Origin: an uncultured Bacteroidota bacterium
GTDB taxonomy: Bacteria; Bacteroidota; Bacteroidia; Bacteroidales; F082
Direction: 5' to 3'
NCBI GenBank assembly: GCA_937912115.1
Contig: CALDOI010000306.1
Location: 1 to 56,734, forward strand
DNA length: 56,734 nt
The position numbers and the translations under genes are program-made. Below, piece after piece: positions 27,355-36,891 of the stretch. The notes beneath the pieces are model-generated. The model saw only the letters and a list, made by a program, of their open reading frames with translations. It was not told where the DNA came from and searched no databases. Within the stretch, counting starts at the first letter, position 1. The number at the start of each line of letters is the position of its first letter.

Positions 27355-28368
27355 TTATACTACAGATTCTTTCTTTTTGTTTTCAAGAAAGAATATAGTT
27401 AACACCGACATAATGAATGATGCTAATGACACAAGAGCAACAATAAGCCATCTTACCGGGTAACTCTTTTTATCCGATGGGTATGGAGGACTTATAATAT
27501 TACTGTAACTTAAGTTGGCGTTAAAGAACCTAACAGCCATCTCATAATCAAGTTTTACCTCTACGTATGATGCAGCTTCAAACTCAATCATTTGTACAAT
27601 CTCAATAAGTTGACCACTCCCTTTTTCCATGCTTTTACGTAATCTATCAACTTCTTTTTTGTTAATCTGTGAACCATTATTTCCATCAACAGTTCCCAGA
27701 TATCCTTTCATAATCTCTTGAGATTGTGATTCGTATTCCAGCAAGCCTTCCTCTGTTCCCAGTTTGTACAATACTTGTTTTAGTGAATCAAGTCCTGCAC
27801 GTTTATGTTGAAGTTGTAATTCATACATCTTAATAACTTCCCAGGATTTTGATTTATGCAGATGAGCAATTTTTTTGTCATAAAAATTAAGTAATGCATT
27901 TACCATCATCGATGCCGTGTCAGGGTTTCTGTCAGATACTTCAATACGAACTGATTCATATGGAGTCTTACTTATTGAAACACGTTCGTTATAAGTATCG
28001 TAAAGGGCTGTTTTAAAGTATTTATAATCAGGATTGATTTCATAATGAGCAGGTAAATCAAAATGTACTACCATGCTATCGATTATGTCCTGAGAATTAA
28101 GTATCTGTAACATTTGTTCAGTCTCACTTTCATCTGAATAAGGTTCAACATTGGCAGGGTAAGCAATGGCATGCGACTCGTATAACGGAGTTATAAAAGT
28201 TGGGCCTGAAAAAATCATGGCTAGTACTGCAGAGACTACCACAATTGCTAATAAATGAAATCTCCATTTTGCAATTAGGTTAATTAAGTGAGCGCTATTA
28301 AAAAGTTTGTCCATGTCTATTTTATTAATATCCCAAAAGTATTCTTCATTATTATCTTCATCAGCCAA
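27355..28368 (-). CDS. Wzz-family chain-length-determinant-like protein, downstream copy
   Basis: 337 residues as read from a TTG at 28368. N-terminal membrane helix (FHLLAIVVVSAVLAMIFSG, about 37-55), a periplasmic region with coiled-coil parts (YELQLQHKRAGLDSLKQVLYKLGTEEG; KKEVDRLRKSMEKG), and a C-terminal helix (YPVRWLIVALVSLASFIMSVLTIF). No kinase domain. It should modulate polysaccharide chain length. The start is uncertain: no ATG is in frame before residue 19 (28314). Upstream of 28368 the same frame is open for 41 more codons, right up to the A10 tract near the end of the other wzz gene. Possibilities are a non-ATG start, a start at 28314, or fusion to the upstream Wzz. Confidence 0.78.
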   Translation of the reverse strand: MADEDNNEEYFWDINKIDMDKLFNSAHLINLIAKWRFHLLAIVVVSAVLAMIFSGPTFITPLYESHAIAYPANVEPYSDESETEQMLQILNSQDIIDSMVVHFDLPAHYEINPDYKYFKTALYDTYNERVSISKTPYESVRIEVSDRNPDTASMMVNALLNFYDKKIAHLHKSKSWEVIKMYELQLQHKRAGLDSLKQVLYKLGTEEGLLEYESQSQEIMKGYLGTVDGNNGSQINKKEVDRLRKSMEKGSGQLIEIVQMIEFEAASYVEVKLDYEMAVRFFNANLSYSNIISPPYPSDKKSYPVRWLIVALVSLASFIMSVLTIFFLENKKKESVV

Positions 28369-28472
28369 TATAATATGGCTTTCTGGTTTATTTAATATCT
28401 TATCTTTTCTTTCCTTGGTCTTATTGTAATTAATTAAATTCAGTTTAGGGAAAGCAATAAAGTTAGTTGCAT

Positions 28473-29525
28473 CTAAGCTACGACCGAACTTTTTTTTTTA
28501 ATATCCTCTCCCAATTTACCTGAGAACATATCTATTAAACTGAAGATTATTACAGCAAGTAATAAGGTGGTAAATGTTGAAATCACTACGATTAACCATC
28601 TTATTGGATATGTTTTTTTCTCAGCTTTATATGCAGTATTAATAACAAAAGTATGCGGTAAACTTTCTTGTGCATCAACTTTTGCTTCTTCGTACTTGGC
28701 TTTTAGTTGACTTAATTGCTTTTTGTCATGTTCCAAAGCATCGCGTAATGATACATAAGGACCTCCATATTTTGCTAGTATGTCCAGTTTATTTTCAAGA
28801 CGTTTAATGCTTTCTCTATTGCCTCCTGCCATTTCAATGGCTAATTGTCGATTAAACATTTCCGACTGGCTTTCATAATCATGTACCCCAAATACACGAA
28901 GAACAGTTAACGAATCTTCTTTTATCTTTATCTCGTTCTTAAGTTTATTATATTCGCCCTCTACAATATTAAACGCTTTTAAGGCAATTTTCTTTTGCAT
29001 TTGATTGATTGTAGAATCTACTAGTTCACCTACATCGTTTGCCATGTCGGCAGCCAACTTAGGATTTCTATCAAAAACCGTAATCTTAACCGCCATAAAT
29101 TCGGTCCTTCTAAAAACAAAATTGCTCTCATATTCATCATAGAGCTGAGTCATTTTGAATTTTGAATTGGCAGGAATATTATAATGTTCCAGTAGATGAT
29201 ATTTACTAATAATCCTATCACGAATTTTATTGGAGTTTAATACCTGAAGCATCTGCTCTGTTTGCTCAATTTCACCAAACTCAAGAATATCCTTTGAATT
29301 ATTGAAATTATTGCTTAAAAGCACTTTTGAAATTGAATTACTTGCGGTAGGATAAAGTATTACGGTTGATTTGAACAAGGGAGTAATAAAATATGATCCA
29401 GAAAATACTGCAGAAAGTATAATTGCAATTAATCCAATTATGGTAAGATGCTTTTTGTAAGCATAAACTACCTGCATCAATACACCTGATAAAAATGGTT
29501 TATGAATTTGGTTTTGCGAACTCAT
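28473..29525 (-). CDS. Wzz-family chain-length-determinant-like protein, upstream copy
   Basis: 350 residues. Membrane helix at about 29-50 (LTIIGLIAIILSAVFSGSYFI), then the periplasmic part with a coiled coil (EGEYNKLKNEIKIKEDSLTVLRVFGVHDYESQ, LEHDKKQLSQLKAKYEEAKV), and a C-terminal helix (YPIRWLIVVISTFTTLLLAVII). It ends in DIKKKSSVVA; the KKK and following Ser codon come from a run of ten A's on the coding strand (28499-28490). The two Wzz-like proteins share the layout YPI/VRWLIV... and are paralogues. Adding one A to the run would join this frame to the downstream wzz frame. A promoter is predicted at 29549-29577. Confidence 0.85.
   Translation of the reverse strand: MSSQNQIHKPFLSGVLMQVVYAYKKHLTIIGLIAIILSAVFSGSYFITPLFKSTVILYPTASNSISKVLLSNNFNNSKDILEFGEIEQTEQMLQVLNSNKIRDRIISKYHLLEHYNIPANSKFKMTQLYDEYESNFVFRRTEFMAVKITVFDRNPKLAADMANDVGELVDSTINQMQKKIALKAFNIVEGEYNKLKNEIKIKEDSLTVLRVFGVHDYESQSEMFNRQLAIEMAGGNRESIKRLENKLDILAKYGGPYVSLRDALEHDKKQLSQLKAKYEEAKVDAQESLPHTFVINTAYKAEKKTYPIRWLIVVISTFTTLLLAVIIFSLIDMFSGKLGEDIKKKSSVVA
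28490..28499 (-). repeat. A10 homopolymer at the wzz-wzz junction
   Basis: Ten consecutive A's on the coding (minus) strand lie five codons before the stop of the upstream wzz. In the frame of the downstream wzz a TAA (28500-28498) lies at the very start of the run, and from the AAG at 28491-28489 onward this frame has no stop to the end of the downstream wzz. One extra A, or a -1 slip on the run, would therefore give a fused protein of about 723 residues. Confidence 0.9.
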
Positions 29526-29548
29526 TTAGTCTTCTAATTTTAAGCGAT

Positions 29549-29577
29549 CAAAAATAAGAAATTTTTTCAGGTAACAA
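29549..29577 (-). promoter_or_regulatory. predicted promoter upstream of the wzz pair
   Basis: On the minus strand TTG at 29577-29575, an 18-nt spacer, and TATTTTTG at 29556-29549. This fits the Bacteroidota -33/-7 pattern with a spacer one base short. The wzz start codon (29525) lies 23 bases downstream of the -7 box. Confidence 0.5.
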
Positions 29578-29695
29578 GGGTGTTTTCGAATCTGATTAAA
29601 CAAAAATATTGAAATACATTTTGTTCAATGACAATAAGTGATAGTTAAATACTATTACCAGCGTTTTGTTCAACAATAACAAAAAATAATATTGT

Positions 29696-31180
29696 CTACT
29701 TCTCGTCTTTTATTATTGCAATAAACTCTCTAACATGGACTAATTTTAAAATTACTGATAATATTAGTCCGAATACAAGCATAGTTATTAGAGATAATTC
29801 CCATTTTAATGTTGAAAATTCCACAAGCATATAACCCAAAGAAAGCAAAGTAACGATAAGAATAATGAAATTTAAAATCAATCTATAGTTTATTCTTAAT
29901 TTGAAGATTCGATAAACCATGTACAATTGTAGTGTTGCGGTTACACCTTGTGTTGTTAAACTGGCATAAGCGGATCCAACCGATTGTAAGTAAGGAATAA
30001 GTATCAAGTTTAAGGAAAGGTTGATTAATAATCCTCCTCCTGCGATTAGATTTAATTGCATTAAGTTGTTATTTGCTGTAAGTAATGTTCCAAAAATGTA
30101 GTTAGCCGAAATGGCAACAAAACTAAACATAAGTAACCTGTATATTTTTGCAGATTGTTCAATCCGTAACACAAAATGGGCTTCGGTTTCCCCATTATTA
30201 ATAGTGTACATTAGATTCATGATTTCTTCAGCGAAGAAAAGTGAAGAAATGGCAATTACTATTGAACCGGAAATTATTATTGATGCTGATAGCTTAACAA
30301 GTTTTACGATTGATTCTTTTTGATTTAGCATCTTTGAAAATAATGGCAATAGCAAAACTGCAAAAAGTAAGGCGAAATTTTGACCTGCATCCAATAATCT
30401 AAAAGCTTGGGCATAAACTCCGGCTTGTTCCTCACCTAGTGGAGATGGTAGAAGTTTTTTTAGCAATACCGGATCAATCCTGTTGTAAAAACTCATTAGT
30501 AAAACCAGCAATGCAAAAGGTAAACTCTTTTTTGCAATTAGTATAACGAAGGGCAGATTCCAATTTAACTTGAGCTTACCTGATTTATTAATTACCGCTA
30601 CTACAGCTATTAATAAGGTAATAGTATATGCGCCGGTTTGAGCGTAGACAAACCATTCAATAGTGAATAATCCTTCAAAAAAGTTAAACCACAATAGGAA
30701 TCCACATATTAATATCATTATCAATCTATCGAGTACAGAAAGAAAGCTATCTGTTTTAAACAATAGTAAGCCAGATAAATTTGATCTTACATATAGTATT
30801 AATGAAAGTAAAAACTGGTTCGCACCAACCCATGCCAATAAATATAATTCTCTTCCCCTATATCCCCATGCTACTCCTGCTGAGAAAATTATTATTGCAT
30901 AAAAAATACCCAGCAATAACTTCATAGTCCCAATACCCGCCAGATGCTTGCTTAATAACTGATTATTTTGTGCAATATTTCTATTGTTGAAATTTGTTAT
31001 TCCAAGGTCAAGAAAAATATAAAATAGATAAGAAAAATTGAATATTGCGAAATACAGGCCATACTCTTCAGTTCCAACAACATTTTGAACCTGTCTATCA
31101 ACGCCTAATATCCAAAAGGGTTTAACTAATAGATTAAGGAATAATAGCAGTCCAAGATTTTTTAAAAACTTCTTTTGCAT
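29696..31180 (-). CDS. polysaccharide flippase (Wzx/MATE-like)
   Basis: 494 residues with about 14 hydrophobic segments and few polar loops. The N-terminal part reads KPFWILGVDRQVQNVVGTEEYGLYFAIFNFSYLFYIFLDLGITNFNNRNIAQN; the EYGLYFAIFNF...LDLGI pattern is typical of Wzx-type exporters. It should flip lipid-linked oligosaccharide units across the inner membrane. It is the first gene of the minus-strand cluster with the two Wzz proteins and the ligase. A -7-like TACATTTG lies only 5 bases upstream of its ATG (31193-31186), so its mRNA may be leaderless if that box is used. Confidence 0.88.
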   Translation of the reverse strand: MQKKFLKNLGLLLFLNLLVKPFWILGVDRQVQNVVGTEEYGLYFAIFNFSYLFYIFLDLGITNFNNRNIAQNNQLLSKHLAGIGTMKLLLGIFYAIIIFSAGVAWGYRGRELYLLAWVGANQFLLSLILYVRSNLSGLLLFKTDSFLSVLDRLIMILICGFLLWFNFFEGLFTIEWFVYAQTGAYTITLLIAVVAVINKSGKLKLNWNLPFVILIAKKSLPFALLVLLMSFYNRIDPVLLKKLLPSPLGEEQAGVYAQAFRLLDAGQNFALLFAVLLLPLFSKMLNQKESIVKLVKLSASIIISGSIVIAISSLFFAEEIMNLMYTINNGETEAHFVLRIEQSAKIYRLLMFSFVAISANYIFGTLLTANNNLMQLNLIAGGGLLINLSLNLILIPYLQSVGSAYASLTTQGVTATLQLYMVYRIFKLRINYRLILNFIILIVTLLSLGYMLVEFSTLKWELSLITMLVFGLILSVILKLVHVREFIAIIKDEK

Positions 31181-31273
31181 CAGTGCAAATGTAATTTATT
31201 TGTTCGATGGCTCATCTATTTCTTAGCTCAATTGTTGGATACTATTTTGATATAATCAATCCCGTAAATAGTA

Positions 31274-31297
31274 AAACAATCAAACAATCAAACAAAC
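31274..31297 (+). repeat. three tandem 8-base repeats upstream of tyrS
   Basis: AAACAATC occurs twice in a row (31274-31281, 31282-31289), followed by an imperfect third copy AAACAAAC (31290-31297). A -7-like TATCTTTG (31309-31316) follows. The repeat may be low-complexity sequence or a weak binding site. Confidence 0.35.
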
Positions 31298-31338
31298 ATA
31301 CATTTCCATATCTTTGCATAAATTTTTAAAAGAAAGCA

Positions 31339-32634
31339 ATGCATAATTTTGTCGAAGAGCTTAAGTGGCGGGGAATGATTCATGATATGACACCCGAAGC
31401 AGAGGAACAATTACTAAAAGAAATGACTTCAGGTTATGTTGGCATCGATCCAACAGCTGATTCTTTACATATTGGGCATCTTGTTGGTGTTATGATGTTG
31501 GTTCATTTACAACTTGCAGGTCATCGTCCAATAGCTTTGGTTGGAGGGGCTACCGGAATGATTGGTGACCCGTCAGGTAAATCACAGGAACGAAACTTAT
31601 TATCTGAAGAAACACTACGCCAGAATGAGTCCGGTATTAAAGCGCAATTAGCTAAATTCCTTGATTTTGAAAACGGAGATAATAAAGCTCTGCTGGTGAA
31701 TAATTACGATTGGATGAAAGAATTTAGTTTTCTGGATTTCATACGAGACGTTGGCAAGCACCTTACAGTGAACTATATGATGGCCAAGGATTCGGTTAAA
31801 AAAAGGATAAGCCCAGACAGTAAATCAGGAATGTCGTTCACAGAGTTTTCATACCAGCTTGTTCAGGGTTATGATTTTTTGCACTTATACCAAAATGAGG
31901 GTTGTAAACTACAAATGGGGGGTAGCGATCAATGGGGTAATATTATTACTGGTACCGAGTTAATCCGACGCAAACTTGGGCATGAGAGTAATGCTTTTGC
32001 TATTACCTGCCCGTTGATTACAAAAGCTGACGGAACTAAGTTTGGGAAAACCGAAAGTGGAAATGTTTGGTTAGATTCTGAAAAAACGTCACCATATGAG
32101 TTTTATCAATTTTGGCTGAATGTATCGGATGAGGATGCTGGAAAATATATCAGGATATTTACTCTACATACGCAACAGTTTATTAATCAGCTTATTGCTG
32201 AGCACATGAAAGAACCGCATTTACGGCTACTCCAAAAAGAACTTGCTAAAGACATTACAGCCCGTGTTCATTCAGTTCAGGCATACTGCTCAGCCATCGA
32301 AGCCTCTGAAATACTATTTGGGAAAGGTACAACCGATATGCTTAAAAATATGGACGAAAGAACTCTGTTGAGCGTATTTAAAGGAGTTCCACAATCAGAA
32401 GTGAGTCGAGATGAATTTGTGGCAGGAATAGGTATCCTTGATTTTTTATCTGAAAAGGCCGGAGCATTTAAATCAAATGGAGAAGCTCGACGAATGATTA
32501 AGGACAATGCCGTTTCGATTAATAAGGTTAAGATAAGCGATAATTATATTCTAACTTCCGATAGCCTGCTTAATAAAAAATATGTGCTAGTTCAAAAAGG
32601 AAAGAAAAATTATTTCCTTGTCAAAGTTGTATAA
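31339..32634 (+). CDS. tyrS: tyrosyl-tRNA synthetase
   Basis: 431 residues, class I aminoacyl-tRNA synthetase that charges tRNA-Tyr. The HIGH motif is in [20 protein letters not shown], the KMSKS-like loop is KFGKTESG, and the tyrosine-binding block [29 protein letters not shown] is clear. A C-terminal S4 domain (about 365-431, [16 protein letters not shown]...) binds the tRNA. Length and motifs are those of the bacterial TyrS1 group. The leader of about 20 bases after the -7-like box shows no T-box. Confidence 0.96.
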   Translation: MHNFVEELKWRGMIHDMTPEAEEQLLKEMTSGYVGIDPTADSLHIGHLVGVMMLVHLQLAGHRPIALVGGATGMIGDPSGKSQERNLLSEETLRQNESGIKAQLAKFLDFENGDNKALLVNNYDWMKEFSFLDFIRDVGKHLTVNYMMAKDSVKKRISPDSKSGMSFTEFSYQLVQGYDFLHLYQNEGCKLQMGGSDQWGNIITGTELIRRKLGHESNAFAITCPLITKADGTKFGKTESGNVWLDSEKTSPYEFYQFWLNVSDEDAGKYIRIFTLHTQQFINQLIAEHMKEPHLRLLQKELAKDITARVHSVQAYCSAIEASEILFGKGTTDMLKNMDERTLLSVFKGVPQSEVSRDEFVAGIGILDFLSEKAGAFKSNGEARRMIKDNAVSINKVKISDNYILTSDSLLNKKYVLVQKGKKNYFLVKVV

Positions 32635-32815
32635 AACTGCTGAAAACATAACATACCTTATTATTATAGCGCTAGTTGTTAGTATTGTATGGATTAGCTA
32701 ATAATTTATGTACATTACTAGTTACTAACAATTTCCTGTGATTAATTTCCCTATTGATATCATTTTTCAGTAATAGATTGAAGTATTTTTATCTTACTTA
32801 TTTGTGTGTTATGAT

Positions 32816-33694
32816 ATGTCGCATGTAGATGAAATAAAAGAGCTTGATGCACTTGTTAGATTGATGGATGAACCAAACGAAGCTATGTTTGTGGAAATTC
32901 GCGATAAAGTGCTAAGCTATGGAAAACAGGCTATACCATTACTCGAGGAAGCATGGGTTAACACTATGGTTGACAATGACTCTGATAGAATAGAAGGGAT
33001 TATTGATGAGATTAGACAAAATGAACTCCTTAATGAATTTACGAAGTGGATTGCAGATAGCGATAATGAAATTGTTAACGGATTAATTATTATTTCAAAG
33101 TATTTTCAGCCTGAATTTGATGAAGCATATTATATTGCTAGTTTCGATAAACTATATCGTGAAATATGGCTTGAGCTTAACGATAACCTAACGGCACTTG
33201 AGAAAATTAAGGTTATTAACCATGTATTGTATAGTGTTTACAAGTTTAGCAGTGAATCTTCAAATATTGTGAAATCTGACACATTCTTTATTAATAAGCT
33301 GCTTGATACAAAAAAAGGAAATTCGTTGAGTATTGGCATACTGTATATTGCAATGGCACAAAAACTTGGTATACCTATTTTTGGTGTTAACCTGACAAGT
33401 CATTTTGTTTTGGGATATATGGACGATTTTATTGAACCCAAATTACCACATGATTATACCGAAGATGATGCTTTGTTTTATTTAAACCCTGCCAATAGTG
33501 GAGCTATTTTTACTCACAATGAAATAAGTCATTATTTACTACAGGCAAAGATTAGTTCAAAACCGGAATATTTTTTGCCATGTAGTAACTTAACAGTGAT
33601 TAGAAGATTTATTAACGAATTAATTATTTCCTTTGAAAAGGAAAACAGGCACACAAAAACAATAGTACTTAACCGTTTGCTTACACTTTTTTAG
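32816..33694 (+). CDS. SirB1/transglutaminase-like domain protein
   Basis: 292 residues from the ATG at 32816 (the frame also has a GTG at 32804). The N-terminal half is helical and acidic (DALVRLMDEPNEAMFVEIRDKVLSYGKQAIPLLEEAW), resembling HEAT-like repeats. The C-terminal half fits the SirB1 transglutaminase-like fold: FFINKLLDTKKGNSLSIGILYIAMAQKLGIPIFGVNLTSHFVLGYMD, with G-N-P/S-x-S-hxhGhLY and the HF motif. The usual Cys is Ser here (KGNSLSIG), so it is probably not an active thiol enzyme. Its function is not established; similar genes occur singly in many genomes. Confidence 0.75.
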   Translation: MSHVDEIKELDALVRLMDEPNEAMFVEIRDKVLSYGKQAIPLLEEAWVNTMVDNDSDRIEGIIDEIRQNELLNEFTKWIADSDNEIVNGLIIISKYFQPEFDEAYYIASFDKLYREIWLELNDNLTALEKIKVINHVLYSVYKFSSESSNIVKSDTFFINKLLDTKKGNSLSIGILYIAMAQKLGIPIFGVNLTSHFVLGYMDDFIEPKLPHDYTEDDALFYLNPANSGAIFTHNEISHYLLQAKISSKPEYFLPCSNLTVIRRFINELIISFEKENRHTKTIVLNRLLTLF

Positions 33695-33824
33695 TTATTG
33701 ATTTATAGGTGATCAAACCATATTAGATGATGACTATCACAAATACTAGTTCAATACTAGTAAGTAGAAAATTTATCTAAGCACTACCAATTTAATATTC
33801 TAATAATCAAGTCGTTTAAATCAC

Positions 33825-34409
33825 CTAAGTCCGTTTTATTGCATAGTTTTTACCGGCAGCTAAAGCCTTAAGGTTTAGGTTTATCATATCATCACCTTTT
33901 TTAGCAAAAACAGTCCTGATTGCAACTTCCAGCGATTCATATTTAAGTCCCATATATGGTGATGCTGCCCCAAGAGCTACAATATTTGCTGCTTTTATTG
34001 ATCCTTGTTCTTTAGCAACTTTTTCAGCATCAATAGTTACATTTCGAGGTACATTCCAAATGGTACTAAGTACATCTTCAATTGGAGGATAATTGGGAAT
34101 ATTAACAAATGGATTCATACTAGTTACTAACCATCCTTCTTTTTTGTTAAGCATGTTTATGTATCTCAATGATTCCATTGGTTCAACGGAAATAATTAAG
34201 TCAGCTTTTCCTTCAGGGATAAGATCGGAAGCTATATGATTTGAAGAAATTCGTAAATTAGAGTGTACATCTCCACCACGTTGACTCATCCCATGAACTT
34301 CTGCTTGCTTAAGCTGTAGTCCTTCAATTAAAGCTGCAGTACCAATTATGGTAGCAATGGTTAATATGCCCTGTCCACCAACACCCGCAAGTATTATATC
34401 TTTTTTCAT
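33825..34409 (-). CDS. iorB: indolepyruvate oxidoreductase subunit beta
   Basis: 194 residues, the gamma-type subunit of 2-oxoacid:ferredoxin oxidoreductases. It begins MKKDIILAGVGGQGILTIATIIGTAALIEGLQLKQAEVHGMSQRGGDVHSNLRIS, with the GVGGQG and HGMSQRGG motifs of the family. With IorA it oxidises aryl pyruvates (from Trp, Phe, Tyr transamination) to aryl-acetyl-CoA and reduces ferredoxin. It lies 38 bases downstream of iorA on the same strand, so the two form one operon. Confidence 0.93.
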   Translation of the reverse strand: MKKDIILAGVGGQGILTIATIIGTAALIEGLQLKQAEVHGMSQRGGDVHSNLRISSNHIASDLIPEGKADLIISVEPMESLRYINMLNKKEGWLVTSMNPFVNIPNYPPIEDVLSTIWNVPRNVTIDAEKVAKEQGSIKAANIVALGAASPYMGLKYESLEVAIRTVFAKKGDDMINLNLKALAAGKNYAIKRT

Positions 34410-34447
34410 TTTTCGTTTATTTTTTCAATACCACAATTTATCACTCA

Positions 34448-36076
34448 CTATTTTTTTGCTGTATCAGCTTCACGATTTTGTAGTGATTTGAGCTTCATTC
34501 TACGGCCAAGTGTTTGGATACATTCTCTTTTTGCAATAATCACCGACACTCCTTTGTACTCTAACTCTTCTTTTATAATCCTTAAGTTTTCTTCATGAAA
34601 TCTGCGTAATGGTTTAATAATTCTGATGTGTTCTTCTTCAACACCAACACCTTTGCATATATCTTCAACTTTACCAAGGGCAGAAGAATCTTGTCCACCT
34701 GTCATTCCGGTAGTTGAATTATCGTTTATAACAACGGTTATTGGAGATTTTGTATTAACAGCATCAAGTAATCCTGTCATACCTGAGTGTGTAAATGTTG
34801 AATCACCAATTGCAGCAACCGAAGGTATCAAGCCTGCGTCAGCTGCTCCAATTGCCATAGTAATCGAGGCTCCCATATCAACACATGAATTAATCGATTC
34901 CAATGGAGCCAATGCACTTAGTGTGTAGCATCCAATATCTGAAAATACTCTTCCAGGCGAGTAATCAAGCATAGCTTCATTAAGTGCCGTAAATGTGTCA
35001 GTATGCGAACATCCTTCGCACAATGACGGTGGTCTTCCTTGAACGATATCAGGTGTTAGATGGCCACTTTCAATATTGAGATGTAATGCAGAAGCAACAA
35101 TATTTGGGTTTAATTCTCCTGCTGCTGGAATGCTTCCATCCATTCTTCCTCTAATTTTTTTTCCTTTATTTAATATGCCTCTTAATAATTCCTCAATTAT
35201 TGGATACCCATCTTCAAGTACCAAAATCTCATCAACCGATTCATAAAGGTTATTAACCAATTGCTTAGGAATTGGATATTGACCCACTTTTAGAACTGGA
35301 AAATTTATTTCGTTGTCATGATAATTCTCCATTAAATAATTATATGCTAAACCACATGCAATTATACCAATTGATTTATCGGTGCCATCAATATATGTGT
35401 TGTATCCAGAATTTAATGCATCAGCTTCGAATTCAGGCTGTTTACTAAGTAATATATTGTATTGTTTACGAGCAATTGAGGGTAGAAGTATAAACTGTTT
35501 TGGGTTTTTTGGAAGGTTTATTTCATTTTGATCGAGGATTTCCTTGCATTCTACGCCCGCCCTTGAATGAGCTAATCTGGTTGTTACTCTGATAAGAACA
35601 GGGGTACCGAACCTTTCACTTAAATCAAAAGCGTATCTTGTCATATCATATGCTTCCTGTTGGTTAGATGGCTCCATAATTGGTATCATGGAAAACTTAC
35701 CGTAGAAACGTGAATCCTGTTCATTTTGTGATGAGTGCATCGATGGATCATCAGCCGAAAGAACAACAAGTCCGCCATTTGCACCGGTAATAGCAGAATT
35801 AATAAATGCATCGGCAGCTACATTTAACCCAACATGTTTCATGCAAACCAGCGACTTTTTACCAGCATATGACATGCCTATAGCACTTTCCATTGCTGTT
35901 TTTTCATTGGCCGACCAGCTTGATCTAATATTTCTTTCTTTCGCATCTTTCGACGCTTGGATATATTCGGTAATTTCTGTTGAGGGTGTGCCTGGATATG
36001 CATAAACACCAGAAATTCCAGCATCAATGGCTCCTTGGGCTATTGCTTCGTCACCTAATAATAATAGTTTTTGCAT
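34448..36076 (-). CDS. iorA: indolepyruvate oxidoreductase subunit alpha, without ferredoxin domain
   Basis: 542 residues from the ATG at 36076. Pyr domain first (MQKLLLLGDEAIAQGAIDAGISGVYAYPGTPSTEI; QNEQDSRFYGKFS), then the TPP-binding domain (PPSLCEGCSHTDTF, DIGCYTLSALAPL, AIGDSTFTHSGMTGLLDAVN, VINDNSTTGMTGGQ). It ends shortly after SVIIAKRECIQTLGRRMKL. In archaeal IorA two 4Fe-4S clusters follow this point (about 60-100 extra residues); they are absent here. This may be the normal Bacteroidota form, in which another protein carries electrons. The enzyme is oxygen-sensitive, hinting at anaerobic life. A -7-like TATTTTTG is upstream (36132-36125, minus). Confidence 0.93.
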   Translation of the reverse strand: MQKLLLLGDEAIAQGAIDAGISGVYAYPGTPSTEITEYIQASKDAKERNIRSSWSANEKTAMESAIGMSYAGKKSLVCMKHVGLNVAADAFINSAITGANGGLVVLSADDPSMHSSQNEQDSRFYGKFSMIPIMEPSNQQEAYDMTRYAFDLSERFGTPVLIRVTTRLAHSRAGVECKEILDQNEINLPKNPKQFILLPSIARKQYNILLSKQPEFEADALNSGYNTYIDGTDKSIGIIACGLAYNYLMENYHDNEINFPVLKVGQYPIPKQLVNNLYESVDEILVLEDGYPIIEELLRGILNKGKKIRGRMDGSIPAAGELNPNIVASALHLNIESGHLTPDIVQGRPPSLCEGCSHTDTFTALNEAMLDYSPGRVFSDIGCYTLSALAPLESINSCVDMGASITMAIGAADAGLIPSVAAIGDSTFTHSGMTGLLDAVNTKSPITVVINDNSTTGMTGGQDSSALGKVEDICKGVGVEEEHIRIIKPLRRFHEENLRIIKEELEYKGVSVIIAKRECIQTLGRRMKLKSLQNREADTAKK

Positions 36077-36281
36077 CACGATATATAGAGTTTTCTATTG
36101 TTTAATTTATGGCTGCTAAATTATCAAAAATACGAGTATTGTAGAGGCAGTTTAATTAATCTATAACGATTATAAATTGAATATTTGAGTAGTTTTGTTG
36201 TTCTAACTTTGTATTGTTACAAGTCTTGTGTTAGTTCTCAACTTAGCATAAGTATACTCTACGCTTATTAGTCAACTTGAT

Positions 36282-36884
36282 ATGAATTTTCTGGCACACG
36301 CACATCTTTCAGGTGATAATGATAATATTGTTTTTGGCAATTTTATAGCTGATTCCGTTAAGGGTAAATCATATAATGGTTTTCATAAGGAGATAATGAT
36401 TGGTATACTTCTACATCGTGAAATTGATACATTTACCGACCACCATCCAATAGCCAGAAACAGTAGGGAGTTAATAAGAGATAATTATGGCAAATATTCA
36501 GGGATTGTTGTAGATATCTACTATGATCATTTCCTGGCACGTAATTGGGAAGACTACTATGAAACCGAACTTTCCAAGTATTCAGCGCAAGTTTATTTAA
36601 TTCTGGCCAAAAGATTCCTAATACTGCCAAAGAGGATTAAAAGGCTATTGCCTTTCCTTATCGGTCAGAACTGGTTGTCGGGATATGCAAATTTTATTGA
36701 TCTTAATCGAGTATTTAAGGGAATGGATCGTAGAACCGAATATTTATCAGGAATGGGTAATGCAGTGAATATTCTTGAGGACAATTATGATATGTTGTAC
36801 AATGATTTCAGATTATTTTATAAGGAGCTTGAAAGTTTTTCTAAAACAAGACTAGCTGAAATAATTGTTGAAAATAGTGAGTAA
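36282..36884 (+). CDS. acpH: acyl carrier protein phosphodiesterase
   Basis: 200 residues. Begins MNFLAHAHLSGDNDNIVFGNFIADSVKGK, the family start. HREIDTFTDHHPI and DIYYDHFLARNWEDY carry the conserved His/Asp cluster of AcpH, an HD-like hydrolase that removes the 4'-phosphopantetheine group from acyl carrier protein. Length matches. It stands alone, divergent from iorA and facing cheB. A -7-like TAACTTTG lies at 36204-36211. Confidence 0.9.
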   Translation: MNFLAHAHLSGDNDNIVFGNFIADSVKGKSYNGFHKEIMIGILLHREIDTFTDHHPIARNSRELIRDNYGKYSGIVVDIYYDHFLARNWEDYYETELSKYSAQVYLILAKRFLILPKRIKRLLPFLIGQNWLSGYANFIDLNRVFKGMDRRTEYLSGMGNAVNILEDNYDMLYNDFRLFYKELESFSKTRLAEIIVENSE

Positions 36885-36891
36885 TTAAAGT

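Noticed and set aside
33706-33827. Inverted repeat TAGGTGAT / ATCACCTA around the gap between the SirB1-like gene and iorB
   Set aside because: Arms are only 8 bases and about 105 bases apart, with the right arm overlapping the end of iorB; no element between them; likely chance.
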